This document shows positions 5,868 to 13,884 of a DNA stretch of 22,177 nucleotides, in pieces. Within the stretch, counting starts at the first letter, position 1; the number at the start of each line of letters is the position of its first letter. This stretch comes from an uncultured Clostridia bacterium (GTDB lineage Bacteria; Bacillota; Clostridia; TANB77; CAG-508), in the NCBI GenBank assembly GCA_934131055.1, contig CAKOZB010000005.1:1-22177 (forward strand), in the 5' to 3' direction. The notes below the pieces were generated by a model. It was given only the letters and a program-made list of their open reading frames with translations. It did no database searches and was not told the DNA's origin. Made by a program: the position numbers and the translations under genes.

Positions 5868-8384
5868 ATGTTTCAAAATATATCAAAAAACACAGAAGAA
5901 GTTTTTGATGACGAAGTTGATTTTGCTACGCAAAGCAAAAAAGAAAAGATAATTGGAATATTAAAGCAAAATTTTAGTATTCCAAACATCATTATTTATG
6001 CCCTAGCATTTATGATGTCTTTGCTAGGAGGGCAGAATAGTCCAGTATTTACAAGTGCTGCACCATTTGGTTATGCCATTACGGCAGCAAGTTTTGGAGC
6101 AGGTGTTCCAGCGCTAATTGTGTGCTTAGTAACATTAGTTGGAACAGCAATAAAGTTTGGTGGAAGTGGTCTTTTATTTTACATATTAACATTGCTAATA
6201 TTTGTAGCATTAGTGCTAATAAAAAGACCAATCGAGCAAGAAGAGAGCAATGAAAAATTAAAAGTTGGTATGCAAATGACTGTTGCAGTATTCATTGTTC
6301 AGATGATTAAACTGTTATTTAAAGGCTTCCTAGTTTATGATTTATTGTATACTTTAATGATAACAATAACTACAGCAATTTTATATAAAGTTTTTGTAAA
6401 TTCATTAATTGTATTTAAAGAGATAAAGATAAAAAAAGTATTTTCAATAGAAGAGGTAATGGGAGCAAGTTTAATGCTTGCATTAGCCGTAAATTGCTTA
6501 GGAAACTTTAGTATATTTGGTTTCTCAATTAGAAATATATTGTGCATTCTAATAGTACTAGTAATGGGCTGGAAGAATGGAGTACTAGTAGGCGGAACTA
6601 CTGGTATAACAATAGGAACGGTAGTTGGAATATTATCAGGTCAACAACCAGTAATGCTAGCTGCATACGCAATATCTGGAATGATTGCAGGGCTATTAAA
6701 TAGACTTGGCAGAGTAGGGGTTATAGTTGGATTTATAATAGGAAATGTAGTATTATCATATGTTGCAAATGGAAACACAGTAGAAGTAATAAAATTTCAA
6801 GAGATATTAATTGCAGCTCTTGGACTTCTTGCAATTCCAAAAACATATAAAATCGAAATAAGTGATTTGGTTGGAAATACTAAAATGCTTCCAGAAACAA
6901 CTACAAGAACTTTAGAAGAAAATAAAGAGACTATAAATAAGCTTACAAACATGTCTAACACAATTTCTGCAATGGCAAGAGAGTACGAAAACGCTGCTGC
7001 TACAATTGTTACAGACGAAGAGCTAGAAAAGCAAGAAAAGGCTAACCAAGAACTATTTGAAGATGAATTGTATAACAATTTGGAAGGCAAAGAAGAAAAT
7101 ATATTATATGAAGACATCTATAATAACAACGAAAATATTTTAGATGAAATTTTTGAGCAACTTATGGCAAGAGAAGTTATTACAAGAAAAGATATAGTAA
7201 AAATATTTGCAAGCCATAACAATTATATAATGGGATTTAGTGCAGATTCTAAGGAAGATGACTATGTTGCTCAAAACGATATTGATGAAATTGTAAGAGC
7301 CATAAATTCTGCATATAGAGTTAGCAAGTTAAACTTTATATGGAAAAAGAAACTTGATGAGAACAAAAAAACAATGTCAAGCCAATTAAATGGAGTTTCT
7401 GAAGCACTATCAAACTTGGCAAATCAAATTACAAAAGATGAAGATGATATATACAAAACTCAGAAAGAGCAAGTAAAAAAATTACTAGAGGAAAAAGAAA
7501 TAGAATTAAAAGACATTACTGTAAAACAAGAAGATAGCAGTAGATACATAATAACGTTATACACAGGTGTGTGCGATTCTGTGGATGGAAAAGAGTGTGG
7601 AGTTAAAAAAATTGCACGAATTTTGGCAAAAGTATTTAACGAAAAAATGGTACTACAAAAACAGAAATGTGGGCTAAGAGCAAACGACAATACTTGTATG
7701 TACACATTTACATCAGAAGATGAATTTACAATGCAAGTAGGACTTGCAAAAGCCAAGAAGTTTGACTCTATAATATCTGGTGACACAACCTTGCAAACAA
7801 GGCTAGAAGATGGCAAATATTTGCTTGCAATAAGCGATGGAATGGGTTCTGGACCAGATGCGAGAAAGAGTAGCAAAATTGCGATAAAAACACTAGAAAG
7901 ACTGCTAAAATCTGGCTTCAACAACGATACGGCTCTAAAATTAGTAAACACAACAATATCTGCAAATACAGACGAGGATATGTATGCAACGTTAGATGTA
8001 AGCATACTAGATTTGTACAAAGGCAATATGAAATTTATAAAAAATGGAGCTTGCCCAACATTTGTAAAAAGAGGAGAAAATGTAGAAACACTAAAATCAG
8101 TTTCGTTACCAACAGGAATACTAAACAATATAGATTTAGTAGAATATAACTATGACCTTCAAGACGGAGATATAGTTGTAATGTGCAGTGATGGTATACT
8201 AGAATCCAACAAAGAATACATAAGCAAGGACTTATGGATGCAAGAAATATTAGAAAAAATAGAAACAGATGATGCACAAAGAATGGCAGACCTGATATTA
8301 AAAGAAGCCATAGACAATGATTTTGGCAAAGAAAAAGATGACATGACTGTAATGGTTTACAAAATACATAAAAAGAATATATAA
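5868..8384 (+). CDS. spoIIE: Stage II sporulation protein E, membrane serine phosphatase
   Basis: SpoIIE is the PP2C-type phosphatase of the sporulation septum that dephosphorylates SpoIIAA and so releases sigma-F in the forespore. The product is 838 residues, close to the usual length. About ten membrane segments fill roughly residues 35-325, a charged linker region follows to about 560, and the PP2C domain occupies the C-terminus. Metal-site motifs are SDGMGSGPDARKSSK, MCSDGILES and the final KEKDDMTVMVYKI. The frame is open from a GTG at 5859, but AGAGGTGG (5855-5862) overlaps that codon and is well spaced for the ATG at 5868, so the ATG is chosen. The gene stands alone between a promoter region and a strong terminator. 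Confidence 0.95.
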   Translation: MFQNISKNTEEVFDDEVDFATQSKKEKIIGILKQNFSIPNIIIYALAFMMSLLGGQNSPVFTSAAPFGYAITAASFGAGVPALIVCLVTLVGTAIKFGGSGLLFYILTLLIFVALVLIKRPIEQEESNEKLKVGMQMTVAVFIVQMIKLLFKGFLVYDLLYTLMITITTAILYKVFVNSLIVFKEIKIKKVFSIEEVMGASLMLALAVNCLGNFSIFGFSIRNILCILIVLVMGWKNGVLVGGTTGITIGTVVGILSGQQPVMLAAYAISGMIAGLLNRLGRVGVIVGFIIGNVVLSYVANGNTVEVIKFQEILIAALGLLAIPKTYKIEISDLVGNTKMLPETTTRTLEENKETINKLTNMSNTISAMAREYENAAATIVTDEELEKQEKANQELFEDELYNNLEGKEENILYEDIYNNNENILDEIFEQLMAREVITRKDIVKIFASHNNYIMGFSADSKEDDYVAQNDIDEIVRAINSAYRVSKLNFIWKKKLDENKKTMSSQLNGVSEALSNLANQITKDEDDIYKTQKEQVKKLLEEKEIELKDITVKQEDSSRYIITLYTGVCDSVDGKECGVKKIARILAKVFNEKMVLQKQKCGLRANDNTCMYTFTSEDEFTMQVGLAKAKKFDSIISGDTTLQTRLEDGKYLLAISDGMGSGPDARKSSKIAIKTLERLLKSGFNNDTALKLVNTTISANTDEDMYATLDVSILDLYKGNMKFIKNGACPTFVKRGENVETLKSVSLPTGILNNIDLVEYNYDLQDGDIVVMCSDGILESNKEYISKDLWMQEILEKIETDDAQRMADLILKEAIDNDFGKEKDDMTVMVYKIHKKNI

Positions 8385-8388
8385 AATA

Positions 8389-8426
8389 AAAGATTCATGC
8401 TTTAATACAAAGTGTGAATCTTTTTT
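8389..8426 (+). terminator. Intrinsic terminator after spoIIE
   Basis: AAAGATTCA (8389-8397) pairs with TGAATCTTT (8415-8423), and an inner CTTT/AAAG stem is possible. The right arm runs into TTTTTT ending at 8426. Confidence 0.88.
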
Positions 8427-8492
8427 GAAAACATATAATTACTAAAAATTAGTCGATACTTTAGTCAATAGCCATATCAAAAGATAATTCAT

Positions 8493-8521
8493 ACACTGAA
8501 TATGCTATAAAAAATCAGTGT
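8493..8521 (+). repeat. 7-bp inverted repeat upstream of the WG-repeat gene
   Basis: ACACTGA (8493-8499) and TCAGTGT (8515-8521) are perfect inverted arms separated by 15 AT-rich bases. They sit about 50 bp upstream of the candidate promoter. Could be an operator or chance. Confidence 0.3.
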
Positions 8522-8567
8522 GCCAGTCAAATAATTTGATAAAAGATTTTAAATCTCCTCTTTTATA

Positions 8568-8597
8568 TTGTAATTCCACCATATTTTGTGATATATT
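8568..8597 (+). promoter_or_regulatory. Candidate sigma-A promoter
   Basis: TTGTAA (8568-8573) and TATATT (8592-8597) are separated by 18 bp, giving a leader of about 30 nt before the ATG at 8635. This supports the ATG rather than the upstream in-frame GTG as the real start. Confidence 0.5.
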
Positions 8598-8634
8598 ATA
8601 CTTGCAAAAATTATATAAATTAGAGAGGACATTT

Positions 8635-10152
8635 ATGAGTAGAGGAAAAAGATATAATGGATCTGAACATAAGCTAAATATAAAAAAAGTTATTGCTGTT
8701 ATAATAGCATTTTTAGTAATAATAATGTTTGTAGCAGTTTTTATAAAATTAATGCAACCAAAGGCTGAAACAACCGAAAAGAAAGTCGCAATGGCATATT
8801 ATTCTGCATTTACAAACAATAAATGGGGAATAATTGATTCATCTGGAAACACAGTAATTACACCAAGTTATGATGAAATGGTTGTTGTTCCAAACAAGGA
8901 CAAGGCTGTATTTATAGTAACATACGATGTAGATTACACAAATGGAACATACAAAACAAAGGCAGTAAATGAAAAAAACGAGCAACTATTTAGCACATAT
9001 GACCAAGTTGAGGCAATTCAAAATTATGATCAGCAAAATAATATCTGGTATGAAAAAAGTTGTTTAAGAGTAAAAAAAGATAATAAATATGGATTGATTG
9101 ACCTTTCAGGGAAAGTACTGCTAGACTGTAATTACGAGAACATAGAGCCACTTATTGGGATTAGCAATAGTTTAATTACAACAAAAGATGGCAAAAAAGG
9201 GCTAGTAAGCTCGACAGGTTCTGTAATAATAGATAACGAATATGCAGATATCAAATCATTAACAAACGAATATGAAAATGGATATATTGTAAAAAATTCT
9301 GAAGGAAAACTTGGAGTAATTGGAACAAGTAAAAAAATATTACTTCCAATCGAATATGATGAAATTAAGAATGTATATGCCGAAAGCACTTATATAGCAA
9401 AGCAAAGCGGTTCTTGGAAAATTGTAAATGTAAAAGACAATACATCAACCGACTTAAACTATGATGATGTAAATTCAATGGATAGTAGCAACATGGTAGT
9501 TGCAAAAGGTGGAAAATACGGAATTGCAACATTAACAGGAGAAGAAAAAGTTGCACCACAATTTGATTCGTTGAAAAACATTTATCAAAATTATTACATT
9601 GCTCAAAAAGACGAAAAACAAGGTGTAATAGATGATGATAACAATATAAAAATTGATTACAATTATAAATCTATAACATATGTAAAAACAGCAAATATCA
9701 TAGAAGCTGAATCTGAAAAAGTTGAAACAGATTTATATGATAAAAGTTTTAACTTGAAATTATCTGGAATAGTATCAGAAATTAATACAGACCAAGGCTA
9801 CATGAAAGTTAGAATAAATTCAGATTATAAATATTATAATTTTAAATTTGAAGAAAAGAAAAATACAGAAATTTTAACAAATAATACATTATTCTTGGCA
9901 AAGAAAGATGGAAAATACGGTTATGTAGACAAAAATAATGTTGTAGTTGTAAACTATATTTACGATGATGCAACAGAGCAAAATAATTCTGGATATGTGG
10001 CAGTAAAAAAAGACGGAAAATGGGGAGCAATTAACTCAAAAGGCGAAACAACGGTAGCCCCAACACTTACACTAGAAAATAATCCAGTAATAGACTTTAT
10101 TGGAACATGGCACTTAGCGGAAGATGCTAATGCAAATTATTATACGAAATAA
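8635..10152 (+). CDS. Membrane-anchored WG-repeat protein
   Basis: The product is 505 residues with one N-terminal membrane segment (about 20-41), followed by about nine WG-type beta repeats. Examples are KWGIIDSSGNTVITPSYDEM, KYGLIDLSGKVLLDCNYENI, KLGVIGTSKKILLPIEYDEI, KYGYVDKNNVVVV and KWGAINSKGETTVAPT. Repeats of this kind (WG_beta_rep) form small beta units in many secreted bacterial proteins and usually have no enzymatic site. The frame is open from a GTG at 8518, but the 39 extra residues are not protein-like. The ATG at 8635 has AGAGAGGA 5 nt upstream and a promoter 30-odd bp before it. It is probably extracellular, with binding or scaffold function; no partner is evident. Confidence 0.85.
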   Translation: MSRGKRYNGSEHKLNIKKVIAVIIAFLVIIMFVAVFIKLMQPKAETTEKKVAMAYYSAFTNNKWGIIDSSGNTVITPSYDEMVVVPNKDKAVFIVTYDVDYTNGTYKTKAVNEKNEQLFSTYDQVEAIQNYDQQNNIWYEKSCLRVKKDNKYGLIDLSGKVLLDCNYENIEPLIGISNSLITTKDGKKGLVSSTGSVIIDNEYADIKSLTNEYENGYIVKNSEGKLGVIGTSKKILLPIEYDEIKNVYAESTYIAKQSGSWKIVNVKDNTSTDLNYDDVNSMDSSNMVVAKGGKYGIATLTGEEKVAPQFDSLKNIYQNYYIAQKDEKQGVIDDDNNIKIDYNYKSITYVKTANIIEAESEKVETDLYDKSFNLKLSGIVSEINTDQGYMKVRINSDYKYYNFKFEEKKNTEILTNNTLFLAKKDGKYGYVDKNNVVVVNYIYDDATEQNNSGYVAVKKDGKWGAINSKGETTVAPTLTLENNPVIDFIGTWHLAEDANANYYTK

Positions 10153-10156
10153 AAAG

Positions 10157-10264
10157 TTGAAAAATTTAAATTTTGGCAATGTCAAGTTTATTTAAAATGC
10201 AATTACAAAACATGTAAAGTTGCCTTTTAAATGTATTTACACTGCCAAAATTTAGTGTTTTCAA
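10157..10264. repeat. 108-bp imperfect palindrome (MITE-like or long hairpin), element A
   Basis: The sequence reads as one hairpin. Outer arms are TTGAAAA/TTTTCAA, then AAATTTTGGCA/TGCCAAAATTT (perfect 11 bp), TTTAAAATGCAA/TTGCCTTTTAAA with one mismatch, and TTACA/TGTAA around loop AAACA. It fills nearly the whole gap between two genes. The ends resemble those of the elements at 12067-12187 and 14982-15106. No clear target-site duplication was found. It may also slow or stop transcription from the WG-repeat gene. Confidence 0.7.
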
Positions 10265-10293
10265 TTAGAAAAACTTAAAAAGGAGAAATACAA

Positions 10294-11526
10294 ATGGAAC
10301 TAAAGACTAAGTATCAATACACATATTTTATATACCCATATATAATAAAACAAAAAAATTTAAACAGGTACTTTCTAAGCTTGTTAAAAAATCCAAGCTT
10401 TGAGATGAAAACTTTCGACAAGGAAAAAGACGAAGACTTATATTCATATTTCTTGCCAAAGGTTAGAAATACAATGTTTTGGACTATGGGGTTGAACAGA
10501 AGTAAACTTACAAAGTTCTATGATTTAGACGTAGCAACTCAAGCCACACTCTTAACAGAATACCCATGTACGATGTTTGAATATTCGTTAAATGAAGATA
10601 TACAAGGCAAAGCTGGAAAAAGAGATGGAATATTTTTTGACATAACAAATATAACACTAGTTTGTTTTAATACTGGCATATGTTTTATGCTTATGAAAAC
10701 AATGCTAGAAGGTGAAAACAGCCTTGCTAACATATGTAATTTTAATTATAAATTTAGAGACATAAAATCTGAAGCTTATGATTATAGAGGGTATGAAAAT
10801 ATAAAAATTCAAACAGACAGATTTAACACTATAAAAGAAATTACAGATTTAATTACAGAAATTACAGGCGAAAATAAAGAAGCTGCAAAAATGAATATAG
10901 ATACAAACAGATTTATTACATATTCATATGCTTGTATAGGGCAAGAAGATTGGAATGATAATACAAATATAGAATTATTACAAAAGGAATTTTATAAATT
11001 TGTAAATGTCGAAAAGGCAGACTATATAGTTGATAGTTGTAATGAAAGTCTAGCCAATAGAGTTGGAATTGTAGAAAAATCTAAAAACGAAATCTATGGA
11101 TGCAGCAATGTCGGAACAGTTTTATTAACATCAGATATAAATTTAGAAAATTGTACTAAAAGACAAAGTGAATTCGAAAGACAATATTTGTATCAGTATA
11201 TATATAATTTGTACAAAAAAATAAGCTTGAAAAAATTAAACTATGATTTTGAGAAAAAATCGAAAAATGCAAAAGAAGAATTTATAAAATTTGCACAAAC
11301 AACATGGATAGAAGAAATTACAAACGACAATTTGGGAAGCTTGTTGCAAAATGAATGGACAAAAACACTAAAAATGGATGCGATTTTTAAGCAAGTAAAA
11401 AATAAATACGATTTATTATATAAAAACTTAAACATAGAGAAAACAGCTAGCACAAATAAAATAATTGTAGCAATACTTGCAATATTGCTAATTATGAACA
11501 TAATTAGTATTTTTAAAATATTTTAA
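10294..11526 (+). CDS. Tail-anchored protein of unknown function
   Basis: I do not recognise this 410-residue family. Most of the protein is soluble-looking. One hydrophobic segment at the very C-terminus (about 387-409, IIVAILAILLIMNIISIFKIF) would anchor it with the bulk in the cytoplasm. Before it, roughly residues 290-385 are Lys/Glu-rich and probably helical or coiled coil. The N-terminal part begins MELKTKYQYTYFIYPYIIK, and a Cys-containing stretch, TLVCFNTGICFMLMKTML, lies near 130-150. A long helical region leading into a C-terminal membrane segment recalls CorA-like proteins, but no GMN motif is present, so I do not assign it there. AAAAAGGAGA is well spaced before the ATG. Confidence 0.75.
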   Translation: MELKTKYQYTYFIYPYIIKQKNLNRYFLSLLKNPSFEMKTFDKEKDEDLYSYFLPKVRNTMFWTMGLNRSKLTKFYDLDVATQATLLTEYPCTMFEYSLNEDIQGKAGKRDGIFFDITNITLVCFNTGICFMLMKTMLEGENSLANICNFNYKFRDIKSEAYDYRGYENIKIQTDRFNTIKEITDLITEITGENKEAAKMNIDTNRFITYSYACIGQEDWNDNTNIELLQKEFYKFVNVEKADYIVDSCNESLANRVGIVEKSKNEIYGCSNVGTVLLTSDINLENCTKRQSEFERQYLYQYIYNLYKKISLKKLNYDFEKKSKNAKEEFIKFAQTTWIEEITNDNLGSLLQNEWTKTLKMDAIFKQVKNKYDLLYKNLNIEKTASTNKIIVAILAILLIMNIISIFKIF

Positions 11527-11669
11527 AAATGAAAAATCACAATTGTGGCTATTTTAAATTTCATTCAAAAATGGATTATATAACATATAAGAAAGTCCAC
11601 TAAATTTACGTGACAATGTTTAACTTTTTTCAAGTAAAATAGCACTCTATGAAAAGGAGAAAAATAAAC

Positions 11670-12059
11670 ATGCAGATAAAATCTGGAATAGATATAATTG
11701 AAGTTGAAAGAATAAAAAGTTCTATAGATGAAATGGGAAATAATTTTCTAAATAGGGTTTATACAGAAAACGAAATACAATACTGCGAAAGCAAGAAAAA
11801 AAACAAATATCAAAGTTATGCTGCAAGGTTTGCCGTAAAAGAGGCTGCCTTCAAGGCTGTATCAACACTTATAAAAGATAAATATTCTATATCATGGAAA
11901 AACATAGAGACTACAAATGATGAAAATGGAAGGCCAAGTGTGAAATTTATTTCACTAACAAAAGAGGTTGAAAAAGAACTTGCAAAAATAGAAAGTATAG
12001 ATGTGAGCATATCGCACTTAGAAAAATATGCGGTTGCAACTGTAAATATACTGTTTTAA
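11670..12059 (+). CDS. acpS: Holo-[acyl-carrier-protein] synthase
   Basis: AcpS transfers 4'-phosphopantetheine from CoA to a serine of apo-ACP, activating it for fatty acid synthesis. The product is 129 residues, slightly above the usual 115-125. Metal and catalytic residues fall at the expected positions: Asp8 in GIDIIEVERIK, and Glu58 with Lys62 in ARFAVKEAAFKA. The frame is open from an ATG at 11649, but AAAAGGAG at 11652-11659 lies inside that extension and 10 nt before the ATG at 11670, so the latter is the start. The gene stands apart from tatD by a 137-bp gap holding a palindromic element. Confidence 0.94.
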   Translation: MQIKSGIDIIEVERIKSSIDEMGNNFLNRVYTENEIQYCESKKKNKYQSYAARFAVKEAAFKAVSTLIKDKYSISWKNIETTNDENGRPSVKFISLTKEVEKELAKIESIDVSISHLEKYAVATVNILF

Positions 12060-12066
12060 TGAGAAT

Positions 12067-12187
12067 GCTGAAAAATAATTATAAATTTGTCTAGAGTTAG
12101 GTGTGTCTACAATGTTGAAAAATATAAAAGATTTGTGTCCATGCTTTGTAAATAATTCCTATTTTGATAGAATTTAATTATTTTAGC
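12067..12187. repeat. Approx. 120-bp palindromic element B
   Basis: The left end GCTGAAAAATAATTATAAAT (continuing TTGTC to 12091) is inverted at the right end (12166-12187), which reads GCTAAAATAATTAAATTCTA then TC on the minus strand. A partial direct copy of the left end starts at 12114 (GTTGAAAAATATAAAAGATT). The left end matches that of element C at 14982 over most of about 25 bp. AT-rich background weakens the case, but order and spacing of the motif are kept. Confidence 0.5.
12146..12173 (+). promoter_or_regulatory. Candidate sigma-A promoter for tatD
   Basis: TTGTAA (12146-12151) and TAGAAT (12168-12173) are 16 bp apart, about 40 bp before the tatD start. The promoter would lie inside palindromic element B. 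Confidence 0.4.
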
Positions 12188-12214
12188 AAGTTTTGAGTGG
12201 AAGGAAGATTAAAA

Positions 12215-13018
12215 GTGGAGTTTTTTGATTCACATGCTCATTATGATGATGAGAAATTTAATGAAGATAGAGAAGAAATAATCGAAAAAATTTATAGTGC
12301 AGACATTACAAAATTTATTAGTGCAGGGTATAGTTTAGAATCTTCTAAAAAGGGGATAGAACTTGCTGAAAAATACGATTATATTTATACAACATCTGGA
12401 ATTTCTCCAAATGATGTTAAAGAAAGTATCGAAGAAACGCAAAAAGATATAGATGAGTTAAAAAAATTAATAATAGAGTACAAGAGAGGAAAGAAGGAAA
12501 AAGACAAAATAGTTGGAATTGGTGAAATTGGTCTAGATTATTACTGGAATAAAGAGAACAAAGAAATTCAAAAATATGCATTCATAGAGCAAACAAAACT
12601 TGCAAATGAATTGAATTTGCCAATAGCAATTCATACGAGAGAAGCTGTAATGGATACACTAGAAATACTAAAACAAAATCCGGTAAATAAAAAAGGTGTA
12701 TTCCATTGTTGCCCATTTAATAGAGAACTAGTAAAAGAAGCCTTAAAACTGGGTTTTTATATATCAATAGCTGGACCTGTAACATTTAAAAATTCAAAAA
12801 ATGCACCAGAAATAATAGACATGATACCGATTGATAGAATGTTAATAGAAACAGATAGCCCATATCTAGCACCAGAACCTGTAAGAGGAACTAGAAATGA
12901 TTCGAGAAATGTAAAATATACAGCACAAAAGATTGCAGAATTAAAAGGACTTACAATAGAAGAAGTTGCGGAAGCAACATATAGAAATGCAGAAAAATTA
13001 TATAACATTGAAGAATAA
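12215..13018 (+). CDS. tatD: TatD family metal-dependent hydrolase
   Basis: This is a TIM-barrel hydrolase of the TatD/YcfH family, members of which have 3'-5' DNase activity. The GTG at 12215 gives 267 residues starting MEFFDSHAHYDD, with metal-binding His7 and His9. GGAAGGAAG at 12199-12207 is about 7 nt upstream. The in-frame GTG at 12197 would overlap that site, so it is rejected. Other conserved sites are VGIGEIGLDYYW (Glu), IAIHTREA (His), GVFHCCPFN (His, where many homologues read HCFSG) and LIETDSPYLAPEPVRG (Asp). It converges with lemA on a shared terminator. Confidence 0.94.
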   Translation: MEFFDSHAHYDDEKFNEDREEIIEKIYSADITKFISAGYSLESSKKGIELAEKYDYIYTTSGISPNDVKESIEETQKDIDELKKLIIEYKRGKKEKDKIVGIGEIGLDYYWNKENKEIQKYAFIEQTKLANELNLPIAIHTREAVMDTLEILKQNPVNKKGVFHCCPFNRELVKEALKLGFYISIAGPVTFKNSKNAPEIIDMIPIDRMLIETDSPYLAPEPVRGTRNDSRNVKYTAQKIAELKGLTIEEVAEATYRNAEKLYNIEE

Positions 13019-13030
13019 TACAATAAAAAT

Positions 13031-13065
13031 ACCTTATTGATAAATAAATTCAATAAGGTGTTTTT
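13031..13065. terminator. Bidirectional intrinsic terminator (tatD / lemA)
   Basis: ACCTTATTGA (13031-13040) and TCAATAAGGT (13050-13059) form a perfect 10-bp stem with a 9-nt loop. TTTTT follows on the plus strand (13061-13065), and a run of T follows on the minus strand (complement of AAAAAT before 13031). It lies between two convergent genes and suits both. Confidence 0.9.
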
Positions 13066-13074
13066 ACATTAGTA

Positions 13075-13632
13075 TTATTTTCCAAAATCTACTTTTACAT
13101 TTTTACGAGCTTCTGCATTGTCTACTTCGAATAAAGCTTCAGGTTTAAATCCAAATAAGCCAGCAGCAATATTTGAAGGGAAAACTTCTAATTGTGTGTT
13201 ATATTTTGTAACAGTATCATTGTAAAATTGTCTTGAATAAGAAAGTTTATCTTCTGTTTTAGATAATTCATCTTGCAAATTCATGAAATTTGTATTGGCT
13301 TTTAAATCTGGATAATTTTCAGAAAGAGCCATAATTGTTTTTAATGTACTTGAAAGAGAACTATCAATACTTGCTTTATCTTCAACTGTTTTAGCATTTG
13401 TCCACGAAGAACGTAAGCTTGTAACTTTTTCTAAAACATCTGACTCATGTGCCATGTAGCCTTTTACTGTTTCAACAAGATTTGGGATTAAATCAAATCT
13501 TCTTTGAAGTTGTACATCAATCTGGCTCCAAGCATTTTTTACTCTTTGTCTTGCTACCACTAAATTGTTGCGCATAACAATTAATGCAATAACAATAGCA
13601 ACCAAAACAACAATTATAATTAGTACTACCAT
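13075..13632 (-). CDS. lemA: LemA family protein
   Basis: The product is 185 residues, the family's typical size. One N-terminal membrane segment (about 2-20) is followed by the conserved NAWSQIDVQLQRRFDLIPNL block (about residues 38-57) and VETVKGYMAHE. The C-terminal part carries NDTVTKYNTQLEVFPSNIAA then LFGFKPEALFE, also conserved in LemA. The protein should expose a helical bundle outside the cell. Biochemical role is unknown. AGGAGG lies 8 nt before the ATG. It is a single-gene unit on the opposite strand from all complete neighbours. Confidence 0.95.
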   Translation of the reverse strand: MVVLIIIVVLVAIVIALIVMRNNLVVARQRVKNAWSQIDVQLQRRFDLIPNLVETVKGYMAHESDVLEKVTSLRSSWTNAKTVEDKASIDSSLSSTLKTIMALSENYPDLKANTNFMNLQDELSKTEDKLSYSRQFYNDTVTKYNTQLEVFPSNIAAGLFGFKPEALFEVDNAEARKNVKVDFGK

Positions 13633-13663
13633 AGTGATTACCTCCTATAATAAATTTGATTAT

Positions 13664-13692
13664 ACTATATCATATATAAAATATGTTTACAA
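13664..13692 (-). promoter_or_regulatory. Candidate sigma-A promoter of lemA
   Basis: Read on the minus strand, TTGTAA (13692-13687) and TATAGT (13669-13664) are separated by 17 bp, about 30 bp before the lemA start codon. Confidence 0.55.
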
Positions 13693-13820
13693 CAAAAAAA
13701 TATTAAAAAAGTAGTAATATTTTTTCAAAGTCGGTCATATTATATAATAGGACAATCTGGTAAAATTGGACAAAATTTCCAGTGGCTGCGCCTCTAAGAA
13801 TAGCACGGATAGTGCCAAAT

Positions 13821-13849
13821 TTGACATGTTAAGAAAAAAATGGTATAAT
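13821..13849 (+). promoter_or_regulatory. Consensus sigma-A promoter
   Basis: TTGACA (13821-13826) and TATAAT (13844-13849) are both perfect, with a 17-bp spacer. Transcription would start near 13856, leaving a leader of about 29 nt. A short inverted repeat, GCAC-GGATA-GTGC (about 13803-13815), lies just upstream. Positions 13740-13815 are less AT-rich than their surroundings but hold no recognisable gene. Confidence 0.9.
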
Positions 13850-13884
13850 AAAGACGTTGTTTCAAAAGGAGGAACTAAAAATAT

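Noticed and set aside
7460..8128. 222-codon open frame on the minus strand
   Set aside because: It lies fully within the PP2C part of spoIIE, is Ser/Phe-rich and has no recognisable domain.
8518..8634. N-terminal extension of the WG-repeat protein
   Set aside because: The extra residues are unlike a protein start, and a promoter and ribosome binding site both point to the ATG at 8635.
10294..11526. CorA-like magnesium transporter
   Set aside because: The long helix plus C-terminal membrane segment is suggestive, but there is no GMN motif and only one membrane helix.
13740..13815. Possible structured RNA or T-box fragment upstream of the YabE/SleB-like gene
   Set aside because: It is less AT-rich than its surroundings, but it lies upstream of the perfect promoter, and no T-box motif or long stem could be drawn.
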